Origin: JACNKV01 sp964645915
GTDB lineage: Bacteria > Fidelibacterota > Marinisomatia > Marinisomatales > JACNKV01
Assembly (NCBI GenBank): GCA_964645915.1
Contig: CAZYDH010000028.1
Coordinates: 1 to 19,337, forward strand
Length of the DNA: 19,337 nucleotides
Reading direction: 5' to 3'
How positions within the stretch are numbered: position 1 is the first letter of the stretch; each line of letters begins with the position of its first letter. The notes under the pieces were generated by a model that was not told the origin of the DNA, did not search any database, and saw only the letters and a program-made list of their open reading frames with translations. A program made the translations under genes and the position numbers. Positions 1 through 7,587 of this stretch are shown here, in pieces.

Positions 1-102
1 ATAGAACTTATTTGTCTGCACTGCGACGGAGATTATGCCGGAAAATGCAAATTACGGAATAACAATAAAAGCTGTTTTTATTCAATAAATATGAAAGATT
101 AA
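1..102 (+). CDS. 3' end of an unidentified cysteine-containing protein (partial)
   Basis: The first frame is open from the window edge to a TAA at 100-102, giving 33 residues. These contain four cysteines spaced C-x2-C-x7-C-x8-C (residues 5, 8, 16 and 25 of the visible part), a pattern that could bind a metal or an Fe-S cluster. The start lies outside the window, so the family cannot be named. It sits about 60 bp upstream of the hydrogenase operon on the same strand, so an accessory or regulatory role for the hydrogenase is possible but only inferred. A short open frame at a window edge can be chance; the cysteine spacing is the only argument for a real gene. Confidence 0.4.
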   Translation: MELICLHCDGDYAGKCKLRNNNKSCFYSINMKD

Positions 103-117
103 AGATTTCTAAAGATT
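94..117 (+). repeat. Three copies of the heptamer AAAGATT
   Basis: AAAGATT occurs at 94-100, 101-107 and 111-117, between the tail of the upstream frame and the hybO ribosome binding site. The first two copies are in direct tandem and the third follows after three bases, so the first and third starts are 17 bp apart. Iterated short sites in a promoter region can be a regulator binding array, but the sequence is A+T-rich and chance is possible. Confidence 0.3.
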
Positions 118-162
118 ATTACGAAATCATTTGATCGTTAATTAAAACCAAGGAGGATTGTT

Positions 163-1314
163 ATGACGAAATTAAAGTCAGCTGACACTCCAAACGGTAT
201 ATCTTCTCATTATACAGAGGAGTTAAGATCGCGAGGAATATCTCGAAGAGACTTTATCAAATTCTGTACTGTGATGACCGCTGCGATGTCTCTCCCCTAT
301 CAAGCAGCCGGTAAAGTTGCGGAAGCTATTGCCAGTAAGTTTCGACCACCTGTTGTCTGGCTACACTTTCAGGAGTGTACCGGTTGCACAGAAACGTTGC
401 TTCGAGCAACTCACCCAACTGTAGAAAACCTTGTACTTGATTATATATCACTCGACTACTCGGAAACTCTCTGTGTAGCCGCAGGACATCAAGTGGAAGA
501 CCTTTTGCATAAAACCGTTGAAAAATACAAAGGGAAATTCATTCTAGTCGTTGAAGGATCCATTCCGCTTGCTGAAAATGGAATCTATTGTAAGATTGCA
601 GGAAGGACAGCTCTTGATATTGCAAAAGATATTGGATCAAAAGCTGCTGCTGCTGTTTCTATGGGTTCTTGTGCATCTTGGGGTGGCGTTCAATCGGCAT
701 CTCCTAATCCTACTCAGGCAACCGGATTTGCCGAAGTTCTGAAAATGAATAATATCAACACTCCTGTGATCAATTTACCGGGCTGCCCTGCAAGTCCATA
801 CAATTTACTTCAGGTTGTTCTATATTACTTAACATTGGGTAAGCTGCCACAACTTGATACAAAAGGACGCCCAAATTTTGCATATGCAAAATTGATCCAT
901 GATAATTGTGAAAGACGACCTCATTTTGATGCCGGACGTTTTGCAAATCAATTTGATGACGATGGACATCGCCAAGGATGGTGTTTATACAAACTCGGCT
1001 GTAAAGGTCCTGAAACACATGCAAATTGCGGAATCCAAAAATTTGGTGATACCGGCTCATGGCCAATCGGGGTCGGACATCCTTGCTTTGGATGCACCGA
1101 AGAAGGTGTTGGATTCACCAAACCTCTGCATGAACAAGCCGATGTCCTGTCAATCACTCCACCAGAATTTTTCCCCGGTGTGAGTGAAGAAAAAGAGGGC
1201 GGTATTTCTGCAGGAGCTGCTGCAGTCGCCGGTGCGGTTGCAGGTGCAGCTGCAGCTGTTACTGCCATGACTGCAAAAAAACTGGACAAAGAAGAAAACT
1301 CAACCAACGCCTAA
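163..1314 (+). CDS. hybO: Hyb-type [NiFe]-hydrogenase small subunit
   Basis: This is the electron-transfer small subunit of a membrane-bound uptake [NiFe]-hydrogenase. A twin-arginine signal is visible at residues 27-33 (SRRDFIK), followed by a hydrophobic stretch, so the folded heterodimer should be exported by Tat. Cluster ligands are complete: proximal C72, C75, C170 and C208; distal H246, C249, C274 and C280; medial C289, C308 and C311. The proximal motif is ECTGCTE, the standard four-cysteine form rather than the six-cysteine oxygen-tolerant form. Residues 347-370 are an Ala/Gly-rich hydrophobic stretch that would act as the C-terminal membrane anchor known from HybO. An AAGGAGG at 150-156 lies six bases before the ATG, which settles the start. 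At 383 aa it has the usual family length. It is the first gene of the hybOABCD-like operon. Confidence 0.95.
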   Translation: MTKLKSADTPNGISSHYTEELRSRGISRRDFIKFCTVMTAAMSLPYQAAGKVAEAIASKFRPPVVWLHFQECTGCTETLLRATHPTVENLVLDYISLDYSETLCVAAGHQVEDLLHKTVEKYKGKFILVVEGSIPLAENGIYCKIAGRTALDIAKDIGSKAAAAVSMGSCASWGGVQSASPNPTQATGFAEVLKMNNINTPVINLPGCPASPYNLLQVVLYYLTLGKLPQLDTKGRPNFAYAKLIHDNCERRPHFDAGRFANQFDDDGHRQGWCLYKLGCKGPETHANCGIQKFGDTGSWPIGVGHPCFGCTEEGVGFTKPLHEQADVLSITPPEFFPGVSEEKEGGISAGAAAVAGAVAGAAAAVTAMTAKKLDKEENSTNA

Positions 1315-1324
1315 GGAGATAGAC

Positions 1325-2308
1325 ATGAATCTGGAAAGACGTGATTTTCTAAAAATCCTTTCCACCGGAGCTGCTACAGCAACCGGGTTGTCTACTTTAC
1401 AAGCACGCACGGTTAAATCGTTACCTCCAAATGCAAAAGGCATCCTTTATGATGCTACACTCTGCATTGGATGCCGATCCTGTGAAGTTGCGTGTAAGCG
1501 AATAAACAACATGCCACCGGATGTCGCTTCTCCTTTGGAAAAGGAACATGAAGTCTGCTGTATCTGGGATACAGGTGACTTAAGTGAAACTACTTTAAAT
1601 AAAATTCAGGCATACCGAAATGGAACCGGTGAAACAAAAGATCAAATCGTTGATGGATATGGTTTTATTAAACGTGCTTGTATGCATTGCATCGACCCTG
1701 ACTGCGTTTCTGCTTGTCCGGTAAGTGCTTTACAAAAACAACCTGATTCAGGGATCGTAACTTACAATAAAGATGCCTGCATCGGATGTCGTTATTGCCA
1801 AATTGCCTGTCCGTACAATATTCCAAAGTTCGAATTTGATAAAGCCTTCCCTGAGATAATAAAATGTCAAATGTGCTCTCATCTTCAAGCTGAAGGTGGA
1901 ATTCCCGGATGCTGCGAATTTTGTCCAACAGGAGCTTCAGTTTTTGGGGATGTAACTGAGCTGATTAAAGAAGCAAAAAATAGACTTTCTTTATCAGAAA
2001 ACAGCACATATTCCTACCCTGTTGAAACCATGAATGGACAAAAACAACTCAAGAAAGTTAAAAAGTACATTAACTATATTTACGGAGAAAATGAAAGCGG
2101 CGGAACTCAGTACTTAATCCTTTCTGCTATTCCATTTGAAAAACTGGGATTACCTACTCTTCCAAAATCATCTGCAGCTGTGAAATCTGAGACCATTCAA
2201 CATACAGCTTATAAAGGTATGATTGCACCTATTGTACTGTTAGGTGGACTCTTATTTGCAGCACACAGAAGTGTAAAAGACCATCATGAGGAAGGAGGCC
2301 AGCAATGA
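1325..2308 (+). CDS. hybA: Hydrogenase-2-type ferredoxin-like subunit HybA
   Basis: A periplasmic four-cluster Fe-S protein that relays electrons from the small subunit to the membrane subunit HybB. The N-terminus carries a Tat motif (RRDFLK, residues 5-10). Sixteen cysteines in four groups can bind four [4Fe-4S] clusters: C47/50/53/57, C119/122/127/131, C152/155/158/162 and C181/184/197/200 (C196 is an alternative in the last group). A single hydrophobic segment at residues 299-313 near the C-terminus should anchor it, as in E. coli HybA. The start is supported by AAGGAG six bases upstream, overlapping the hybO stop. The last codon and stop overlap hybB by four bases (ATGA), indicating translational coupling. 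The 327-aa length matches the family. Confidence 0.93.
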   Translation: MNLERRDFLKILSTGAATATGLSTLQARTVKSLPPNAKGILYDATLCIGCRSCEVACKRINNMPPDVASPLEKEHEVCCIWDTGDLSETTLNKIQAYRNGTGETKDQIVDGYGFIKRACMHCIDPDCVSACPVSALQKQPDSGIVTYNKDACIGCRYCQIACPYNIPKFEFDKAFPEIIKCQMCSHLQAEGGIPGCCEFCPTGASVFGDVTELIKEAKNRLSLSENSTYSYPVETMNGQKQLKKVKKYINYIYGENESGGTQYLILSAIPFEKLGLPTLPKSSAAVKSETIQHTAYKGMIAPIVLLGGLLFAAHRSVKDHHEEGGQQ

Positions 2309-3438
2309 GTACATATAAACCTTTAGGAGGAAAAATATGGACTAAACCTTTCATCTTCATGTCAACCATAGCCTTCATCGCTCTTTATCTACTCGGTAAA
2401 CGATTCATATTCGGGCTGGGTGAAGTAACCAACCTTAGTCACGGATACCCGTGGGGTATGTGGATTGTGTATGATGTTTTGGTTGGAACAGCAATCGGTT
2501 GTGGTGGATATGCTATGGCACTGTTGGTCTATGTTTTAAATAAAGGCCAATTTCATCCGTTAGTCAGACCTGCTATCATGACAAGTATGTTTGGATACAC
2601 ATTAGCAGGTGTCTCGATTTTTGTTGATGTCGGAAGATATTGGCAACTATACAATGTGTTTTTACCGTGGTACGCTAATCTTAACTCGATTATGTTTGAA
2701 GTGGCATTCTGTGTTGCGACCTATGTACTCGTTTTATGGATTGAGTTCACACCGGTATTTCTCGAAAAATGGAAACCGATTCTCATTCCAAAACTGAACA
2801 AGATCATCTTTATCTTTGTAGCAATCGGAGTCTTGTTACCAACGATGCACCAATCTTCCTTGGGAACACTCATGGTCATCGCCGGAGATAAAGTCTCTAA
2901 TCTGTGGCAAACAGGATGGTTACCTGTGACATTTTTACTGTCATCTATCCTAATAGGTTTTGGAATGGTGATTTTTGAATCATTCTATTCATCCCTCGCA
3001 TTTAAACGACCTTTAGAAACCAAACTGTTAGCCCAACTTGCTAAATTTGTTGCATGGGTATTAGCAGCCTATACTCTCTTCCGCTATGGTGATCTCATTT
3101 GGAGAGGGGCTTTAGGAAACGCGTTTGCCGGTGACTTAAATGGGTGGATGTTCATATTGGAAAGTCTTCTATTTATTGTTCCGTTGGTCCTACTCTTTAT
3201 GGAAAGTCAACGAACCAATGCTAAAATACTGCTCTACTCAGCCGTTATGTTGGTACTCGGTGGAGCACTATTACGGTTCAATACATTCCTAATAGGATTC
3301 AATCCGGGCGATGGTTGGCATTATTTTCCATCCATTTCAGAAATTTTAATTACACTTGGTATTATTTCTATAGAAATTATGGCATACCTAGTATTTGTTA
3401 AAAAATTACCGGTATTACCGGATGTTGAAAACGCATAA
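2305..3438 (+). CDS. hybB: Hydrogenase integral membrane subunit HybB (NrfD/PsrC family)
   Basis: A 377-residue polytopic membrane protein with roughly nine to ten hydrophobic helices, starting at about residue 15 and ending at about residue 370. It lies between hybA and hybC, exactly where hybB sits in E. coli hyb operons. NrfD/PsrC proteins bind no haem and connect periplasmic Fe-S subunits to the membrane quinone pool, so its role is to deliver hydrogen-derived electrons to quinone, possibly with proton movement. The ATG overlaps the hybA stop (ATGA) and is preceded by AAGGAGG at 2292-2298. The family call rests on hydrophobic pattern plus operon position. Confidence 0.92.
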   Translation: MSTYKPLGGKIWTKPFIFMSTIAFIALYLLGKRFIFGLGEVTNLSHGYPWGMWIVYDVLVGTAIGCGGYAMALLVYVLNKGQFHPLVRPAIMTSMFGYTLAGVSIFVDVGRYWQLYNVFLPWYANLNSIMFEVAFCVATYVLVLWIEFTPVFLEKWKPILIPKLNKIIFIFVAIGVLLPTMHQSSLGTLMVIAGDKVSNLWQTGWLPVTFLLSSILIGFGMVIFESFYSSLAFKRPLETKLLAQLAKFVAWVLAAYTLFRYGDLIWRGALGNAFAGDLNGWMFILESLLFIVPLVLLFMESQRTNAKILLYSAVMLVLGGALLRFNTFLIGFNPGDGWHYFPSISEILITLGIISIEIMAYLVFVKKLPVLPDVENA

Positions 3439-3456
3439 TTATAGGAGGAACATATA

Positions 3457-5160
3457 ATGGCGAAAAGAATTACAGTTGACCCGATCACTCGTATCGAAGG
3501 TCACCTTCGAATAGACTGCGACATTCAAGACGGAAAAGTGTCCAAAGCTTGGTCTTCTGGACAAATGTGGCGTGGTATAGAACCCATTTTATTAAATCGT
3601 GATCCTAGAGACGCATGGATCTATACGCAGCGAATTTGCGGTGTGTGTACAACTGTCCATGCTATGACTTCAGTTCGCGCGGTTGAAAATGCTCTCAACC
3701 TTGAAATACCGCTGAATGCACAATATATTAGAAACATGATCATTGCCGCTCACGGTATCCATGATCATATTGTGCATTTTTACCATCTCTCTGCTTTGGA
3801 CTGGGTAGATGTTGTTTCAGCCTTGTCTGCTGACCCTGTAGCAGCATCGAAACTCGCACAAAGCCTGTCTCCGTGGCCGAATAATGGTGTACAGGAATTT
3901 AAAGCGGTTCAAGATCGATTGAAATCATTCGTAAATACTGGTCAGCTTGGAATCTTTGCGAACGGATATTGGGGACATGATGCGATGAAACTTCCACCGG
4001 AAGTTAATTTAATTGCTGCAGCTCATTATCTTGAAGCATTTGAATATCAACGAATTGCTAACCAAATCGTATCCATTCTTGGATCCAAAACACCCCATAT
4101 CCAAAACTTGGCTGTCGGTGGTGTAGCCAATGCGATCAACCTTGATGATCAATCCACATTGAACATGGAGAAATTGGCGTACGTTAAATCCTTAATGGAT
4201 AAACTGGAAAGATTCGTCAGGGATGTATATTTGGTGGATCTAGCAGCTGTCGGTGCGTTATATGCAGATTGGCTTCCATACGGTGCAGGCGTTCTGAATT
4301 ATCTCAGTGTACCTGACTTCCCGATGGATACAAAAGGAACAAAGTTCTGTACACCGGGTGGATATATTCCTAACGGTGATATCGGTAAATTCCATGCAAT
4401 AACTAATTTCGATGATTCTTACTTTGAAAAGAACGTAAAAGAGAGTATCAAACACAGTTGGTATGATGGAGATTGGACACGGCATCCGTACAAAGAAGAA
4501 ACCGTTCCGAAATATTCTGATTTCAGTGAAGATGGTAAATACTCTTGGGTAAAATCACCGAGTTTTGAAGGTGAACCTGCTCAAGTCGGACCATTAGCTA
4601 ATGTACTTGGTATGGTTGCATCCGGACATGAAGGCGCAACAAAGTATGTAACCCTTGCTTTGGAAAAAGTCAGCGCTATCGCCGGAACAAAAGTCGGTGT
4701 CCCTGCACTCCATTCCACATTAGGAAGACATGCAGCACGGTGTGTTAGAACTCAAATCCTCTATGATATCCTCGGAGAGAACTATAATGCATTAATCGCG
4801 AATATTGCCAGTGGTGATGTCACGACATTTAATGCCCCTATTTTCCCCAAAGGAGAACAAACCGGGTTTGGCTTCCATGAAGCACCAAGAGGAACTCTCT
4901 CTCACTGGGTTGTGATCGAAAACGGAAAGATCAAAAACTATCAATGTGTTGTTCCTTCCACTTGGAATGCAGGTCCACGAAATCAAGATGATAAACCGGG
5001 ACCGTATGAAGCATCACTGGTAGGAAACCCAATTGCCGATGCTGAAAAGCCATTAGAGGTACTTCGAACTATTCATTCGTTTGATCCTTGTTTGGCTTGC
5101 GCAATTCATTTGCACGATAATACAAGAACTAATATTGTGCATGTCAACACATCCTGCTGA
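3457..5160 (+). CDS. hybC: Hyb-type [NiFe]-hydrogenase large (catalytic) subunit
   Basis: This subunit holds the Ni-Fe active site that splits H2. The N-terminal L1 motif is RICGVC (C61 and C64) and the C-terminal L2 motif is DPCLACAIH (C545, C548, H551), so all four nickel ligands are cysteines and no selenocysteine is involved. After H551 there are 16 residues (552-567) that would be cut off by the dedicated endopeptidase once nickel is inserted. There is no signal peptide; it should be co-exported with HybO on the Tat pathway. AGGAGG at 3443-3448 lies eight bases before the ATG. At 567 aa it equals the usual HybC length. The last 20 bases overlap the start of the protease gene. Confidence 0.96.
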   Translation: MAKRITVDPITRIEGHLRIDCDIQDGKVSKAWSSGQMWRGIEPILLNRDPRDAWIYTQRICGVCTTVHAMTSVRAVENALNLEIPLNAQYIRNMIIAAHGIHDHIVHFYHLSALDWVDVVSALSADPVAASKLAQSLSPWPNNGVQEFKAVQDRLKSFVNTGQLGIFANGYWGHDAMKLPPEVNLIAAAHYLEAFEYQRIANQIVSILGSKTPHIQNLAVGGVANAINLDDQSTLNMEKLAYVKSLMDKLERFVRDVYLVDLAAVGALYADWLPYGAGVLNYLSVPDFPMDTKGTKFCTPGGYIPNGDIGKFHAITNFDDSYFEKNVKESIKHSWYDGDWTRHPYKEETVPKYSDFSEDGKYSWVKSPSFEGEPAQVGPLANVLGMVASGHEGATKYVTLALEKVSAIAGTKVGVPALHSTLGRHAARCVRTQILYDILGENYNALIANIASGDVTTFNAPIFPKGEQTGFGFHEAPRGTLSHWVVIENGKIKNYQCVVPSTWNAGPRNQDDKPGPYEASLVGNPIADAEKPLEVLRTIHSFDPCLACAIHLHDNTRTNIVHVNTSC

Positions 5161-5659
5161 CACTGCAAACATTGTCATCCTGGGGCTTGGTAATACCTTG
5201 CTCCAGGATGAAGGCGTAGGCGTTCATGTTGCTAATCGTTTAAAGTCCAACTATCGGTTTTCTCCCGAAGTGACTATTATTGACGGAGGAACATTTGGAC
5301 TGGATCTTCTTCCATACATTGAGAATAAGGAACATGTAATTTTGATCGATGCGGTTAACTTCAACCAAAAACCCGGATATGTGGAACGCATATCAAAAAC
5401 GGATATCTTAACACAATTAAATACCTTGATGTCAGTTCATCATCTTGGTATCACAGATGTACTAAGTACAGCAAAACTCCTTGATAAGGAGCCCAAAAAT
5501 ATTTGTATGGTCGGGATACAACCTAAATCCATTGAAGCCGGTCTTGAAATGACCTCAACAATGAAAAATTCCGTAGAGCATGCCATTAATATTATTATTG
5601 AAGTACTAAACGATATAGGAATAATCGCTACTGACACAAAGTATCAACAAAAAAACTAA
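5141..5659 (+). CDS. hybD: Hydrogenase maturation endopeptidase (HybD/HyaD family)
   Basis: This nickel-dependent protease removes the C-terminal peptide of the large subunit after active-site assembly. The ATG at 5141 gives 172 aa, close to the usual 160-170, and puts the conserved N-terminal motif LGLGNTLLQDEGVG in register. A longer open frame back to 5081 would only add an out-of-register translation of hybC. Predicted metal ligands by comparison with E. coli HybD (E16, D62, H93) are E24 in the LLQDEG motif, D70 in LIDAVNF and H100 in SVHHLG. It follows hybC directly and overlaps it by 20 bp, so it is almost certainly co-translated and specific for that large subunit. Confidence 0.92.
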   Translation: MSTHPADTANIVILGLGNTLLQDEGVGVHVANRLKSNYRFSPEVTIIDGGTFGLDLLPYIENKEHVILIDAVNFNQKPGYVERISKTDILTQLNTLMSVHHLGITDVLSTAKLLDKEPKNICMVGIQPKSIEAGLEMTSTMKNSVEHAINIIIEVLNDIGIIATDTKYQQKN

Positions 5660-5668
5660 ATATTTATT

Positions 5669-6058
5669 ATGAATAATCCTCGATCCCATCTTATCATCTT
5701 TCTTTGGTTGGTAGCAATTCATTCTTTCCTTGTTGGACTAGGAATGATATTTATGCCGATCAGTTTTGTAAATTATTTTGGTTTTGCAGTTGAGCAATGG
5801 CACTTCTTCCTCGTTCAAGGTGGTGTATTTCATCTTGTTATGTGTGTTGCTTATCTTTTCGGAGTACAGCAAATAGATCATTCTCAGGTTTTTATTAAGT
5901 TTGCTATAATCGCAAAATTTACAGCGACATTCTTCCTTATAGCGTACTTTGTATTTATTGCACAGATACCGCTAATCCTTCTATCAGGGATTGGAGATTG
6001 TTTAATGGGATTAGGATTAATTATTTTATTAAATAGATTTCAAAATACTCCGAATTAA
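5669..6058 (+). CDS. Small four-helix membrane protein, unknown function
   Basis: A 129-aa protein with four hydrophobic segments at about residues 8-30, 46-66, 73-97 and 98-121, and short polar tails. I do not recognise a family with confidence; the size and topology resemble small DUF-type or DoxX-like membrane proteins. No Shine-Dalgarno is visible before the ATG, unlike the hydrogenase genes. The start lies 9 bp after hybD and the stop is 2 bp before the next gene, so it is probably co-transcribed. It could be linked to the epimerase-like gene behind it rather than to the hydrogenase. It has no cysteine pair or conserved charged motif suggesting a redox role. Confidence 0.6.
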   Translation: MNNPRSHLIIFLWLVAIHSFLVGLGMIFMPISFVNYFGFAVEQWHFFLVQGGVFHLVMCVAYLFGVQQIDHSQVFIKFAIIAKFTATFFLIAYFVFIAQIPLILLSGIGDCLMGLGLIILLNRFQNTPN

Positions 6059-6060
6059 TT

Positions 6061-7578
6061 ATGTCATCTCGATTACCAGTAATCATTGTTACCGGAGCAT
6101 CCGGATTTATTGGAAAGCATTTTTTAGAAAAAGCAAAAGATGATTATATTATTTACGCATTGGCTAGACGTACAATGCAAGAAGTCGGCATTGAACCTCA
6201 TAAAAACATTAAATGGTTTCTTGTGGATATTGCAGAAATCGATCTGCTTACGGAGATTATTTGGACTATTCAAAAAGAAAACAAAGTCGATTATATTTTA
6301 CATTTAGCTGCATATTATAACTTTAGCAACACAAAACACCCTGAGTATGAACGTTCTAATGTCCTTGGGACACAATATTTGATCGAGTTTGCCAAATCGT
6401 TAAATATCTCTCGGTTCATATTTGCTAGTTCTGTTGCGGCTTGTTTATTTCCGCCCGAAGGTGAATCTATCGATGAAAACACTGCCCCTGATGCAGAGTT
6501 TCCATACGCAGTTACAAAAAAAATTGGTGAAGATAAATGTCGTGAACTTTCAAATGATATCCCTTGTTCTATTGTTCGCTTTGCCGCTGCATTTAGTGAT
6601 TGGTGTGAATATGGTCCTCTGTATATTTTTCTGAAAACGTGGTTTTCTCGAAGTTGGAATTCAAAAATATTGGGTGGAAAAGGCCATTCAGCTGTTCCAT
6701 ATATTCATGTAGATTGTCTGGTAAAACTGTTACTGATCATTTTACAAAAATCAGATACTTTACCAAAATTTGATACGTATATTGCCAGTCCAAACGGATC
6801 AACATCTCATAAAGAGTTATTTACGTTATCCACACGCTTATTTTTTGGACAAAATGTACGTCCATTTTTTATGCCTAAACTACTTGCTATACCGGGAGTT
6901 TATGCCAGATATCTGATTGGATTATTAATTAAAAAACCACCTTTTGAACGTCCTTGGATGATGAAATATGTTGATAAAAAATTGACAATAGATTCATCAT
7001 ATACTCAAAAAATACTTGATTGGGCACCCATCCAACGTCGTACAATCGAACGTAGATTATTGTATATGATTGAGCACTCAAAAAGTTATCCGGTTGAATG
7101 GCAACATCGCAATCTAGTGGCACTTGAAAAACTCACTATTAATCGTCCAAGTCTTCATATTGCTGAAACGATGCATCGACTGCATGATTCGATCATTCAT
7201 TCTACTCTATCCCAAATGTTAAGTAATGACAATCAAAAGATTTACCCCCATTACCAAAAAATGGAACCGGACAGTCTGGAGTGGTATTTAGGGATTTATT
7301 ATAATCTATTGGTAACCTCTGTACGTACGGGAGACAGAATGTCTTTAGTAAACTACTCTCGCTTCTTAGCTGATATTCGTATCCGAGAAGGGTTCAGTAT
7401 GACAGAAGTAACAAATGCTTTGATTCTACTCCGTGACGTTATAATTTCCGTTCTGTTAAGAGATTCTTCATTAAAAAACTTTGATATATTAATCCATGAT
7501 GCAATTGGTTTGACTGTACAGTTAGCGATTGATGAAATTGAAGATTGTTATGAACGAATTAGTACAAAAATAGAATAA
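6061..7578 (+). CDS. NAD-dependent epimerase-like (extended SDR) protein with C-terminal RsbRD-like helical domain
   Basis: Residues 7-340 form an extended short-chain dehydrogenase/epimerase: nucleotide-binding GASGFIG at 12-18, the N-terminal (VTG) strand, catalytic serine region at 123-124, and YxxxK with Y149 and K153. Such enzymes act on sugar nucleotides, steroids or other NAD(P)-dependent hydroxy/keto substrates; the substrate cannot be told here. Residues 360-505 are an extra all-helical region not found in ordinary SDRs. Its segment RFLADIRIREGFSM (435-448) followed by LLRDVI resembles the N-terminal sensory domain of RsbR/RsbRD-type regulators, so this may be a fusion of an enzyme with a regulatory or binding module. 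It starts 2 bp after the small membrane protein and ends 9 bp before the next membrane protein. Confidence 0.8.
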   Translation: MSSRLPVIIVTGASGFIGKHFLEKAKDDYIIYALARRTMQEVGIEPHKNIKWFLVDIAEIDLLTEIIWTIQKENKVDYILHLAAYYNFSNTKHPEYERSNVLGTQYLIEFAKSLNISRFIFASSVAACLFPPEGESIDENTAPDAEFPYAVTKKIGEDKCRELSNDIPCSIVRFAAAFSDWCEYGPLYIFLKTWFSRSWNSKILGGKGHSAVPYIHVDCLVKLLLIILQKSDTLPKFDTYIASPNGSTSHKELFTLSTRLFFGQNVRPFFMPKLLAIPGVYARYLIGLLIKKPPFERPWMMKYVDKKLTIDSSYTQKILDWAPIQRRTIERRLLYMIEHSKSYPVEWQHRNLVALEKLTINRPSLHIAETMHRLHDSIIHSTLSQMLSNDNQKIYPHYQKMEPDSLEWYLGIYYNLLVTSVRTGDRMSLVNYSRFLADIRIREGFSMTEVTNALILLRDVIISVLLRDSSLKNFDILIHDAIGLTVQLAIDEIEDCYERISTKIE

Positions 7579-7587
7579 GGAATAGTT

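Noticed and set aside
64..82. AATAAAA/TTTTATT hairpin near the left edge
   Set aside because: It is all A/T, lies inside the upstream open frame and is expected by chance in such sequence.
380..395. Possible oxygen-tolerant (six-cysteine) proximal cluster in the small subunit
   Set aside because: The motif reads ECTGCTE with glycine where the extra cysteine would be, so it is the standard four-cysteine type.
948..1307. 119-codon open frame on the minus strand opposite hybO
   Set aside because: It is the antisense of the small-subunit gene; its Ala/Pro-rich end mirrors the Ala/Gly-rich anchor of HybO. No ribosome site or family signature.
5081..5140. Longer start for the maturation protease at 5081
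   Set aside because: The extra 20 residues are a second-frame translation of the hybC L2 region; the conserved protease N-terminus begins right after the ATG at 5141.
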